Shown here: positions 1 through 11,610 of the stretch, piece after piece
Numbering within the stretch: position 1 is the first letter of the stretch
Layout: the number at the start of each line of letters is the position of its first letter
Source: Ceratopteris richardii
Lineage: Eukaryota; Streptophyta; Polypodiopsida; Polypodiales; Pteridaceae
Reading direction: 5' to 3'
NCBI GenBank assembly: GCA_020310875.1
Contig: CM035407.1
Span: 92,335,132 to 92,399,131 of the forward strand
Length of the DNA stretch: 64,000 nt
Position numbers and translations under genes: made by a program
Notes under the pieces: model-generated
The model's database searches: none
Told to the model about the DNA's origin: nothing
What the model saw: only the letters and a program-made list of their open reading frames with translations

Positions 1-3000
1 GTCGTAAATCTATAATTTGATCATCTTCAAAGTCCTTCTAAAACAAAACATCAACAGCTAGACACACAAGTTTACTTAGTTTCATAACCAAATATTCTTC
101 TTCATCTTGCAAAAGAAAACCACATTAAAGGAAAACATCCATACATAAATCTGTCATTCTCTTCATCATACATTATTTCATAATTTTCATCATTTCTTTG
201 CTTAAATATTTCAATCCTTTTGCGCACTATTAAGTTCATGAGAGGTGTTCCATCCAATTCCTATAAAGCATACGTTCCATTATCATAAACCTTGAGCACC
301 ACATAATTTCCAAACCAACACCATTTTAATTTCCTACGAGCATCATACTGAGAATCAAATGTGCTATCATAAATCAAAACCCAATCATCAATTTGAATTG
401 GCTTTGGCCTTAACCTATGCGGTTTATCAAAATAATTCTTATTTTTAATTCGAGATTCTTTTAATTTAAGTATAGCTTCCTCTATCTTTTCATTTCCTTG
501 CTCAAGCTGCTTAATTCATAGAGCTAAAAGATCTTCTGTAGACAGATCGTCATGCCATGGAAGAGTAGTCCAAGTAAGTATTTGCATATGAATAAGAAAA
601 ATGAGCTTCTGGGAGTACATTAATTCTGCTGGCATATACCCTGTAGTTCTAGTACAGGTCATTCTATCAGCCCATAATGCAAATGGTAGCAATTTCGGCC
701 AATTCTTAAGATCTCCATTACAACCTTTAGAAATCGCCTTAATAATTGGAGAATGCCCTCTTTCTATTTTCCTGTTAGCCTCAGGGTTATAAGCAGTGGT
801 AAGAGCTAAACAAATTCCATGCCTAGCAAAGAAATCTGTAGCCTCTTGAGCATCTAATTCACACCTATCAGCCACTACCTTCTCAACATAACCAAACCTT
901 GAAATTACATCTTCAAGAAGAAATTTACATACATTGAGTGTTGTTTTAGATCATAAGGCTCGGCCTTCTACATGGTTTGTAAGGTCATCTCGTGCAAGTA
1001 CTATGTACCTCATCTTATCTATACCTTTAGGCATGGTCACTAAGTCAAATATCCACTTGTAATGTATACATGGTGGATAGGTAGGGTGCAATGGATCCCT
1101 ATGCCTAACTGATGAATGTAACTTACATATATCACAAGAACTCACATAGTCCTTTACATTAACATAGATGTCTGGCCACCAATTACCTTATCTAATCTTC
1201 TCATAAGTAGCCACAAATCCCTTATGTCCAGCCCATAAAGTATCATGCATATTTTTCATGACTTGCATTCGAAGATGCCTAGTTCCTAGTACTCTTTGTT
1301 GAAATTTAACCTTCCACTTGCATGTCTCGAAATTAGTCCATCTTTTAAGAAAAAATTGAAAAATCTTTTTCTAATATTCCTAAATCTATTTGAAGACCAT
1401 GTAGGTGATCTAATCAAAGAACTAAGGTACCTTCCAATATCTTGCCACTCTCCTTCATATTCATCAATATTAAATTGTTCATACACATATGCTTGAGAAT
1501 CATAATTAATTGCATTAGTATCTAGTTCTGCTTCATCATCTTCATGATACCTAGCTCTAGAAAGCATATCAACAATAGAATTAGATTTTCTTGGAATATG
1601 AATTAAAACTGGATTTATAAATTTAATGTAAGAAATCCATCAAAGCATATCAATATCGGGTGATGAACAATTCGTTATCATTCCTATCAGTGGTAAACAG
1701 TCTATCTCTACAATAACATTTGCTCCTATAAAATATTCTTTATCAGTCTTTAATGCAGTGACTAAACCCCACAGTTCTCGTTTAACCTCTTCAAATCTCT
1801 TGAAAATCCGTTCACAATCAGAGATATGATCTACAACAAATTTTCTACAACCAGAAGAATCTAACGTTTAATCTCAGAGTCACTATCCACACATTCTAAT
1901 TTGACAGCAAAAGATGTTTTCTTAGATTCAGAAAGAATTTCGTAAAGCGTCTGCATTCCTCCCTTTCCAAAATTTGTAGCTAAAGACAGATGTGTTCTAT
2001 AGTCGCACAACCGCTTGTCAATATCAATAACAAGTCCTTGTTCTTTGGCTTCCCTTAAGGCTTCACATGTGTCATTTGAGGAATTGGTTTAGGTGCAATT
2101 GGGGGATTAGGAGGTACTAATGGAGGATTAGGTGTTGAAACAGGTTGGGGATATATAGTAGGTTGAGTTTGGACAGTAGGCTGAGTTTGGACTGAGGGTT
2201 TATCTTGGAGATTCAATGCATATACCATGTTTTGTAAAGACGATACCTCTTTAGACATGTTTTCATGCATGTGCATCATGTTGTCCAACTTATTAAATAA
2301 AATTTCAAATTGTAGCTCAATTGGAACTTTAGATGTAGATGCAATTGTCTCAACCTTCGAGGCTATATGTGTATCCATAGTTGCATGAGTAGGAGGAAAA
2401 CTGGAAGATGGTTGAGGCATTGAATCATAAAGAAGTGTTTGGCGTTTCTTCATGAGCGACTACCTCAACCACTGTTTTCACAATGCCCCAGTCATCTGTA
2501 AGTCTATATTTTTTACTCGGCTCTTCAAGTCTATGTTCAACCTCTACCCCTATATTTGGGATCCAGGTCTTAAGGAAATATAAGACTATGCCTGGGGTAA
2601 GGGCTACCCTATCCTCTTCTGGTAATTGGGAAAATTGTTTCATAAACTCACTATGGAGTTGAGTTAAAGAAACGTGAGGCTTAGGGGAACTAATCCATTT
2701 CATGAATCCCTCTCTATTTTGTTGAGTATAATCCTCTAGATAAAATTCCTTATGTAACTCCTTTTTGAACTCGTCCCATTCATGTTTATCATGTAGTTCC
2801 ATAATAGCCCTAACCGTACCTATGGCAAGTCTACCTAGATATGATTTCCATTTCGTCTTAGGAAAGCCATGAAGCTTGGCTAATTCCTCGAATGTATCTA
2901 AATAATTTGTGACATTCATACCGGTGAACTTCTCTTTGTCTTTTAACAGAGTTTCAACAACTTTATGACCTTGCGTCTCATGGATCATGTTTTTAAATAG

Positions 3001-3120
3001 TATGTTCATTTTAATATTTTGATTTGATTTCGCTTGAACAATCCTAACAATGTCTTTCACTTCTTTCTTTACCCTTTCTTTATGTTCAGCTACTAAGTCT
3101 ATAATTCCATTAGAGTCCAA
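1..3120 (-). mobile_element. Old Ty3/gypsy remnant: gag, RNase H and integrase parts
   Basis: Read on the minus strand, 2425-3120 encodes a capsid-like Gag segment (a phrase like LHGFPKTKWKSYLGRLA followed by helical Trp/Phe-rich sequence), and 2055-2453 a Pro/Gln-rich Gag tail. About 1286-2050 resembles the end of a gypsy RNase H, closing on DMLSRARYHE. From 951 to 1145 lies an integrase zinc-binding/core start (CDIC, then IFDLVTMP), and 516-875 is the integrase C-terminal half with LTTAYNPEANRKIERG and GYMPAELM. The order gag-RNase H-integrase fits Ty3/gypsy. No reverse transcriptase and no LTR are seen. The left end lies outside the window. The element is old and carries many breaks. Confidence 0.8.
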
Positions 3121-3540
3121 TTTGAAATGTTTTTTTTTTAATGTGCCAATGTTTTGTAATTAAGCCTGTGATTTGAACTTGCTCTTTAATCAAAACTTTG
3201 CAGTGTAATCAAATAATTCGAAAGTAAAAGAAAATGTTCCAATGGAGCTTGAAGAAGAGGTAAAAAATAGTGCTTATGTGGATTTGAATACATTTATTGT
3301 CATTTAATCAACTCCTAAATACATCTTTTGCTAGTATGAGTGCAAAAGTTTTGTTCTTCAATGTTCAATGAGAGGGGTGACACGAGGAGGATCACCTACT
3401 TTCCAATCTTCATGGAGGCACCCAGATCAACAGATCAGCCCTCAACACCGAGAAGATTACAAGTTTTCACGAGATAGCCATAGCTCCCAAGGATGAAGGC
3501 GCTGCTGCAACAATTGTTGAATCAAAAATATGCATATGCA
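3121..3540 (-). other. Stretch without a gene between gypsy and copia remnants
   Basis: This stretch lies upstream of the minus-strand gypsy Gag and ends where copia reverse transcriptase sequence begins near 3541. It is AT-rich and would be the element's leader if the gypsy was once whole. I see no LTR ends, no tRNA-primer site and no coding signal. Confidence 0.35.
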
Positions 3541-5079
3541 ATGAAAACTAGAAATGTCTGACCTAGTCGAGGCGGAAAAACATACACTTCTTCCTACAAG
3601 TCACCATTCAGAAATGTTGTTTTAATGTCCAACTGATGTACATTCCAACCATGATGGGCTGCAAGTGCACAGATGCTCCGAATACTAGTCATATGGCATG
3701 TAGGTGCAAAGGTCTCATCAAAATCAATGCCTCTTTTCTATGCATAACCCTTTGCAACAAGCCTAGCCTTATACCTGTCAACTGTACCATCAGGTTTACA
3801 CTTCAGCTTATATACCCACTTAGTGCCAATGGCCTTCTTGCTAGGAGGCAAGTCACATAAAGACCAAGTACCATTCTTCATTATTGCATCATATTCAAAT
3901 TGCATAGCAGCCATCCAATTTTTTGAATTTTGTGCTTCATCAAACAAAACAGGCTCAGTCTCATCACATAGACTAGATGCAGCTATAACATAGCAATTTG
4001 ATGCAAAAGAGGCACTATGAGAGCTCAATCAAGTACGATATGACAGAGGTGCATCTAATTTGCTATCATGCAAGGTCCGCACCAGCCATTTTGGCATAGT
4101 TATTGCCTGCTCAATATCACCTCTCTCATCAATAAGTGCATCATGTAAATCTGCATCAGAAATGGAATGATCTGCATCATCACATGAGACCTGCAAAGGC
4201 TGAGAAGTTGCATCATTAGGACCAGCACTAGATTGTCCACCTGTAAAAAGAGACAGCAAAGTATCATACATGTCTTTGGAGCTAACAGATGTCTCCTTGG
4301 TACATGAAACCAATGGCTGAATAGCATCCTCCACAAAAACAACATCACGGCTAACCAGAATGCGTTTAGTCTGTGGATGATACAGACGATAGCCTTTACT
4401 TTCAGAACTGTACCCAATAAAAATACATTTTACTGCTTTATCATCCAATGTTCTACGATGTTGTTCAGGCACTAATGCATGTGCCAAACAACCAAAAACA
4501 TGAAGATGAGCAACAGATGGCTTTCGGTCATGCCAAGCCTCATATGGAGTGATAGACAGCAGTGCTTTAGTGGGACACCTATTCAAAACATATGTTGCAC
4601 ACATGACAACCTCAAGCCAGAAACTATGTGGTAAAGTTTGACTCTTGACCATACACCTCGCCATCTCCATGAGTGACCTCTTCTTTCATTCAGCAAATCC
4701 ATTCTGTTGAGGTGTATACGGCACTGTACACTGGTGTTTTATCCCACGTTCAGCCATAAATGATGCAAAAAATTGACTGTATCTCAAAATGTTGAACAGA
4801 ACTACCAAGACGAATTCTGCTAGACCTGTAGCAGACTTGGAGATGCTTATACTAGCGAACAAAAACTTGTATATACCTTTGGCACAAAAAGCCGAAATAG
4901 CCTGCATAAGTGCTACGATAGTGCGTTTCTAGGCTGAAATGAGCTCAGATCGCAATTACGGCACCACATAGCAAAGCTATTTTGATCTCGAAAACAGCTG
5001 AGTATGGTAACCAAAATTCGTGCAATTCTGAGACTGCTATCGAAGGAGTGTCGATGGCGCCCTAGATGAAGCAACGACC

Positions 5080-5092
5080 GGTTCTGATACCA
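5080..5092 (-). other. Primer-binding site, initiator tRNA-Met type
   Basis: The minus strand reads TGGTATCAGAACC two bases inside the LTR. This matches the TGGTATCAGAGC primer site that plant copia elements pair with initiator tRNA-Met. It fixes the direction of the element and shows that 5095-5325 is its 5' LTR. Confidence 0.85.
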
Positions 5093-5094
5093 AT

Positions 5095-5325
5095 TGTTGG
5101 AGTTAGACGTCTGCGGAAGCACGCAAACAACACAAGGAAAGAGGAAGAAGCTTGTATCACAACACACAATATTGAATGTATTACCAAAGAATGTACAAAG
5201 ATAAGTAGCCCATTAGGGCAATAGGCGTATATACAAGTCACGGGAAAAAAACCTCCTAAAGCAGGAAAAAAGTGTCCCGACGGTCCTAGAGTGTTCAGAC
5301 ACATCACTACCTAAATATATCAACA
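5095..5325 (-). repeat. C1 copia LTR (5' LTR)
   Basis: A 231-bp LTR with TG...CA ends: on the plus strand it opens TGTTGGAGTTAGACG and closes ATATATCAACA. It is directly followed, on the minus strand, by a tRNA-Met-type primer site. Related copies in the opposite orientation are at 11,383-11,610 and 40,807-41,026. Confidence 0.88.
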
Positions 5326-8300
5326 AACCCTAATGGGGAAAATAATGAAGATATGATTTCTACAGCCCAAGGTAAGTCTATGGTAATCAGAGTTTGGAGA
5401 GGTGATAAGATCCCTCAAGACGACACGTTAACTGATGTATATATGGTAGGTGGAATGGAGAGGCTAAAAACAAGCTCACTCATCTTTGTGAGGAGAAAAT
5501 AACAATCTTGCCACCATTTATGAGTTATAGGATCCTGAAGATCCCTCTCGAATCACCTATCTTGCTAAGAATTTGAGGAAGTACTAGCCTATGATAGATT
5601 TGGCAAGATCTAGATTAAAATATTAAGGCATACCCGTGTTTCCCTCTAGAGATCAGGCCAACACCTCCCAAAACCCTCAAGGAACCTATCCAAGTTATGC
5701 TTATCAGAACTTTAGACAAACACAACAACGTAGCATTTTTGTGAGACCCCATATTCAGCTTTGAATGCCAAGAACCAATCCTAACTATCAACCCCCATCT
5801 AGAGGAGAGCCAAGGAACACGAACCCTACCACTAAGAGGCCACCCATAGGTAGAGGAGCTGGTATTTATATGAGGCACCCAGTTTTTCCTCTTATCTCGA
5901 GAACACTAGAACCTGGAAGAAAATTGCAGCCAATTCAAGTCGCCAAATGTATGAGAAGCCACTATGATGGATCTGGTGGACCCTATAATCACATAGTGGG
6001 ATTCAAGCAAGTGATTCATGCAGAACAAGTGGAAGATTTCCTAGTTCAATAGTTTGACACTCACTGGAGCAAGTATTCGATGAATTGATTCACAAATTCA
6101 CAAAGACTAGCATCAAGAATAGTTCTTCATCTCTGATTCACAGCTTCAAACAATCCCCTTCTGAATCAGTTCGTCTGGTGGCTAGGAGATTTAAGCAATA
6201 TGTGGATAGATGCCCTACAGAGGAGAGGCCTACTCAGCAAAAAATGATTTCATTATTTTTTGAAGGATTAGTCAATAGATCCCTAAGAGCTCTAGTCTAC
6301 ATAAAGAGATTCCAAACAGTGAGTGTTTGAAGGAGTGCATAGATTGGAAGACAATCTATCAGAAGACTGGAAGATTTCTCAAACCAAGAGCAAGAGCGAG
6401 GATGCTTCTAGTAGTTTGAACAATAATGTGGAGGAAATTGCAGACTTAGTGGCCAAGAAATTAGGAGTGCATGGGCAAAAGAATTACAACAACCCCCAGA
6501 TGAGAATGCGTATGTTTAGGAGATGTGTGCACTGTGGAGGGGATCACCCTTCTCATGTGTGCAATAGGAGAGTTGTCCCATCACCCCTGTATGCCTATAA
6601 TAGACAATCCGTCCAAGCCCAAGCTCAATACTGTAGTATTAAGCAAAAATACACTAATCATAGTACTAAGAACTATACATACAATAGACAACTCAGGCAT
6701 GTTCAACCTTCACAATTCAGACCATATGTATACCCACCCAGAGATCAAGGAAGAGATGTTCCAAAATATCTTCAATACCAGAGCCAACCTCCAATCCTAT
6801 GTCCATATGAATACTCAGGAAACAATCCACCACAACCAGTGTTAGGACAACAACCACCTCACCCACAAAATGTTGTCCCTGTGAAATTTTCCCAGATAGA
6901 AGAGACCCTTGAGAGAGCCGTAGTGCTGACCACTTCATTAAGAGGCCCTAATAGTCATAATAAATTCTACGATCAAAATTTGGGAGATTACTATGCATAG
7001 GGAGCTAGCTTTGCAGACTATGAACAATCTTATGAGCAATAGCCATATGGAAAAAGAGGCCTAATGTGTCAGAAGGATATTGTAGTGATTGTGGAAGGAG
7101 CATTTGTTTAGAGATTGCCCTAAAAACCCTAATAAGACAACCCAAACTGCCCAAATAAATGTAATAGAAGTGGTAGAGTCTTCTAGAAGTGACAAAGAGT
7201 ATATGGTGCCATTAAAGGTGATTACTAGAGCAAGAGCTAAAGAAGGCCTAGAAAAGCTAAATTTCAATGGTGCATCAAACTAATGAATGAGAAACATCGA
7301 CACCTCAAATGGTGGTAGACTTAGAAGAGTCTAAAGAAAATTCAAAAGCCAAAAGAACTCAAAAATGGAAGGCTCAACGACAGAAATTGAAAAAAAATGG
7401 ATACAAAAGAAGGTGGAAGAGAAGAGCAAAGAGGAGCCATATCAACCTAAGAATCTTACAACTACTAAGGATTCGATTAAAGAAGAGAAAGAAAAGGAGA
7501 AACAACAAGCAGGATCTGTTCTAGCTTATCCAATGCCTGAAGATCTAGCCATGTGGATAAAAGCGTATCAATCTAGGATAAAGGCACGACCAATTCTGGA
7601 ACAACAGAAACTAAGTTATCCAAGCGGATATTTAGAGAAAGAAGGGCTAGAGATCTATAAAAAATTTATTGAAATTGCCCAAAACACATTAGAAAAACCT
7701 ATACAAAATCTTCTTGAAACAAGAACACCAGAAAGAAAATTTCAAGAATCCATAGTAGCTCATGACCCACGTGAAGAAGGAAGGGTTATCAAGAACACTG
7801 AAGAATCACACACAGATGATCATGATAGAAGTTCTTTGATCCCTGAGGGTGAAGCTAATTGGCTTGAGGACCTATGGGCTAGAGTTCAAGAGGAAAGATG
7901 GAGGAGAATCGAAGGAATCAACCCACCTTTTGAAGAGTTAGATGCCTCCAAGAATCCAAGGATGATGGATCAAGAGATAAACCATGTTCTAAACTCAATA
8001 AAGATGGAGAAGAATTGGAAATCATAAACACTCTACCAAACTACATGGGAGAGTATGAGCGGAATTCAGATTTTTATCATGCCCCAACCATGAGAACGAA
8101 AGGAAAGGAGACATCAACAAAAACATCAGATATAGCACGAAATCTTATGGAGATGAAAGTGCAATGCTCCATAACCCTAGAGGAGTTATTAAGAATCAAA
8201 CCATAATTATTATGGAGAAAGGTGGCAAAGCAAATGAAAGTTAAGGAAGCACAGTCAACCAACACGAAAGTGAGTGAAGATGTGTCTACATTCAAAATCC

Positions 8301-9559
8301 CGGTGGACAAAGTAGGGCATTTGAGCAAGGGGCATGAAGGTAACACATGCCTCCCCATTACATTCCGAGGTTATACAATGAAAGCCATCTTAGACACAAA
8401 AGATATAGTAGGGATAGCGATAAAAGAAATATGGGAGAAGTGGGGTAAACCAGCCCTACGACCCACTAGGATGAAGCTACAACTAGCCAATGCTCATATA
8501 AAGGGACCCCTAGGAATATTAGAGAAGGTTGTCTTTACAACATGTGGAGTAGAATTCGAGCACACCTTAGCCATTTGTCAATTTGAAAAGGCAAGTAACT
8601 ATGAGATGATATTAGGAAGACCTTTCATGAGACAACTAAATGTGGTGCAAGACTGGGGAAGAGATGCAGTGTACCTGCAACATAGAGGTACGACCTCTAG
8701 GATAAACCTCCATAGTTACACTTACCGAGATGTTCCACCACTACAATGGAACACAATACATAGAGTGGAGGATGATCTATCAATCCATAGTGCAAGATCT
8801 AAGGACCAATCATGGATGCCCAAAGACACTCAACTATGGATGTGTAAAATAGCCAAACAAGAAGAAGAAAGGTGATGAATATGGCAAACAGGCGATGGAA
8901 TCTCTAGGCCAATAGAAGACCTAGTGTATATGCCACAAGTATTCCAAAATGAAGACTTTGAACCCCATGGATGGATGGAAATATTGGCCACATTAGACGT
9001 GTGTGTCAATGAAGAAGTCCTAACCATGAATGAATGTATAGACGAGGACGGATATGATGTAAGGCTATACATGGCTCTATTACAAGAGGCTAAAGACGGA
9101 GAATTGATAGAGAAGGAATGGGAGGAAGATTATGAAAGCATAGAAATGGAGACTGAGACCAAAGAGGAAGGAAATCAGTTGGGCAGAGGAGATAAAGAAA
9201 TTATTAGAGAAAGCCCATTGACACTCGAAAAAATGGAAAACAAGATAACTTGGAAGTAGAAGAGACTAACAGGGAAGAGAATACACCCCAAGAACAGTTT
9301 GAAGTCCCTGAACATTTTAAGAGATATGAAGTAGAGGAAAGAAAGATTACTATTCAAATGCCTAAATGAGAAGCATAGGAAGGAATACCATATGATAACA
9401 AGGATCAGAACAAGGAAATCACTATGACTATAGAAGGGAAAGAGGACAGATGCACTTACATTGGGAAGGATGTATTGAAAAGCAAGGAACGAGCACTAAT
9501 AGAGTTGATTCAAGATTATAGGGACGTATTTTCTTGGATATACAAGGATTTTAAAGGTG
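5326..9559 (+). mobile_element. Old Ty3/gypsy element (G1): gag, protease, start of RT
   Basis: About 5765-6330 reads as a plant retrotransposon Gag (GSGGPYNHIVGFKQV, then FKQYVDRCP and EGLVNRSLRALVY). About 6323-7000 continues with a nucleocapsid-like part holding a CCHC knuckle (CVHCGGDHPSHVC). From 7089 to 8027 the sequence is Lys/Glu-rich and not assigned. 8222-8875 is a retropepsin region (GNTCLPITFRGYTMKAILDT, then YEMILGRPFMRQLNVVQDW) that matches the protease of the young element at 52,396-53,090. 8924-9259 is the acidic linker (NEDFEPHGW), and 9440-9559 opens the RT (YRDVFSWIYKDFKG). It stops at a junction with copia sequence at about 9560. It is old, with many breaks. Confidence 0.82.
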
Positions 9560-10138
9560 TGTAGCAAAAGGATATGCACAAACTTATGGCATTGATTATG
9601 AAGAAACATTCAGCCCTATAGCTAAAATTTCTATTTTCAAAACACTTGTTGCATTAGCTACAACAAAAGGATGGACATTGCATCAGATGGATGTGAAGAT
9701 TGCTTTTCTACATGGTGAGTTACAGTAAGAATTATACATGGACCAGCCACAAGGATATGAAGATTCAAAGCATCCAGAATATGTTTGCAGGTTGTAAAAG
9801 GCTTTGTATGGGCTGAAGCAAGCACCTCTTGAATGGCATGCAAGGATTTTTTATTACTTGACCACCATTGGATTTTTTATGTGTGATGTTGATCATTCAC
9901 TATATGCAAGGAAGGGTGATGATGGCATCACAATCATGGCTATCTATGTTGATGACTTGATTGTAGGTGGTGATAATGAACAAAGCATCAAAGAGGTAAA
10001 GCAAATTCTTATGCAAGAATTTGACATGAAAGATCCTTAGTGTGTTGCACTATTCCTTGGTGTGTCGCAAAGGCAATATGCCTCGAATATGCTGCAAAAG
10101 TATGGTATGGCTGATTGTAAGCCGATTTTTATGCCATT
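9560..10138 (+). mobile_element. Ty1/copia reverse transcriptase fragment
   Basis: The fragment opens VAKGYAQTYGIDYEETFSPI, the classic copia RT start. It continues through ALYGLKQAP near 9800 and IYVDDLIVGG near 9945-9970, where YVDD is the RT catalytic motif, and ends near MADCKPIFMPL. It abuts gypsy RT sequence on the left. On the right it abuts a second copia RT copy that restarts at an earlier RT position, so it is a separate insertion or a recombination product. No LTR of its own is visible. It is a fragment with a few breaks. Confidence 0.8.
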
Positions 10139-11610
10139 AGATCAGTTGGATATTAAGACAGCATTTTTGAATGGTGACATGCATGAAGGAGTGTATGTTT
10201 TTCAGCCCTGTGGCTTTGTGCAGAAAGGGCATGAAAATCAGGTGTGCAGGTTAAAGAAGGCATTATATGGTTTAAAGCAAGCACCATGTGCTTGGTATGA
10301 GAAGATACATGCCTATCTGATTGCACATGGTTTTGAGAACAATCCAACTGAAAGCACCTTATATGTTAAGTGTGCTAATGATGTGCTTCTGATCATTGTC
10401 GTCTATGTTGATGACATGCTGCTCACTGGTCCTATTGAGAAGCATATTGCTGATTTTAAGGCTGATTTGCATGCCTCATTTGAGATGTCTGATTTGGGGC
10501 ATTTGCATCACTATTTGGGCATTCAGTTTATGCCCTGCAACGTTTTGGCCTTGAAGAATATAAGCCTATTGCCACTCCTATGGAGACAGGTTTACGATTG
10601 AGTCTTCATGATGCTGGAGATGCATTTGATGTTGTTCTCTATCAGCAGGCTGTTGGATGCTTGATTTACTTAAGATTACTTGGCCAGATATTCAGTTTGC
10701 TATCTCACATATGAGTGGGTTTATGCATTTCCCAGGAGTCAAGCATTGGTAGGTAGTTAAGCGTATCTTTCACTATTTGAGTGGTACTCGGCTACTTGGG
10801 TTGTTTTATCCCAAGGGGGGATCACTACCGCCAGATTTGCATGCTTTTTTTTACTCTGATTGGGCTGGTTGCTATGACACTCATGTGTCCACTAGTGGCT
10901 TTTGCTTCATGCTTGGTAGCTCATGTATATCTTGGTTGAGCAAGAAGCAGCCTACTGTGGCCACTTCCAGTTGTGAGGCTAAGTATAGGGTAGTTTTCAT
11001 AGCAACTGTTGAGTGTGTGTGGCTAAGATGCCTTATGGCTGATTTGGGTGTTGGTCAGACTTCTGCCACCACCATCTTCACTGAAAGTCAGAGCGCATTG
11101 GTAGTTGCAAGGAACCCTGTGTTCCATGCTCGCACTAATCACATTGAGGTGCATTATCACTATGTCAGGGAGAGGTTCTGCTAGGGAGATCAGCTTGGCA
11201 TATGTGCCCATGCAGGAGAACCTTGCAGACCTTTTCACGAAAGCTCTGCCTAGGGAGAAGTTTGAAGCTTTCCACAAAGCTTTGGGCTTACTTCCTTTTG
11301 TGGAGTGATTTCCACATAGCTTGGCACTTCCTTATACATGAGTGCCAGCTCCTTGTTCACCACATCACTCCACGGGGGGATTTGTTGATATATTTAGGTA
11401 GTGATGTGTGTGAACACACTAGGACCATCAGGGAACTTTTTCCCTCTTTAGGAGTTTTTTTCCCCCGGTGTGTATATACGCCTATTGCCCTAATGGGCTA
11501 CTTATCTTTGTACATTCTCTAGTAATACATTCAGTATTGTGTGTTGAGCTCCAAGCTTCTTCTTCTTCCTTGTGTTGTTCGCGTGCTTTCGCAGACGTCT
11601 AACTCCAATA
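10139..11610 (+). mobile_element. Ty1/copia element (C1), 3' half with LTR
   Basis: It starts inside RT at DQLDIKTAFLNGD, continues through ALYGLKQAPCAWYEK and VVYVDDMLLTG (about 10,400-10,430), and enters copia RNase H at 10,777-11,184 (FYSDWAGCYDTHVSTSGFCF, then SSCEAKYR). A purine tract (about 11,372-11,382) precedes the 3' LTR at 11,383. The LTR belongs to the same family as 5095-5325. The opposite half of such an element lies in inverse orientation at 3541-5325. It is broken, with several breaks. Confidence 0.82.
11383..11610 (+). repeat. C1 copia LTR (3' LTR)
   Basis: A 228-bp LTR that starts TGTTGATATATTTAGGTAG just after the purine tract ACGGGGGATT and ends GACGTCTAACTCC plus a CAATA-type terminus. 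It is an inverted relative of the LTR at 5095-5325. It contains a TATATA stretch near 11,473 that could be its promoter box. Confidence 0.85.

Larger units (their letters stand above)
3541..5325 (-). mobile_element. Ty1/copia element (C1), 5' half with LTR
   Basis: On the minus strand this runs from an LTR (5095-5325) and a primer site (5080-5092) through a leader into an integrase C-terminal segment. Key phrases there are HQCTVPYTPQQNG near 4700-4750, then VFGCLAHALVP and FIGYSSESKGYRLY in 4029-4670. The beginning of reverse transcriptase follows (GTKWVYKLK and YKARLVAKGYA in 3738-4028, then HQLDIKT near 3620). Gag and protease are not seen. The LTR matches those at 11,383 and 40,807, so this family has at least three traces in the window. 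It is broken, with several breaks, and moderately old. Confidence 0.82.
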
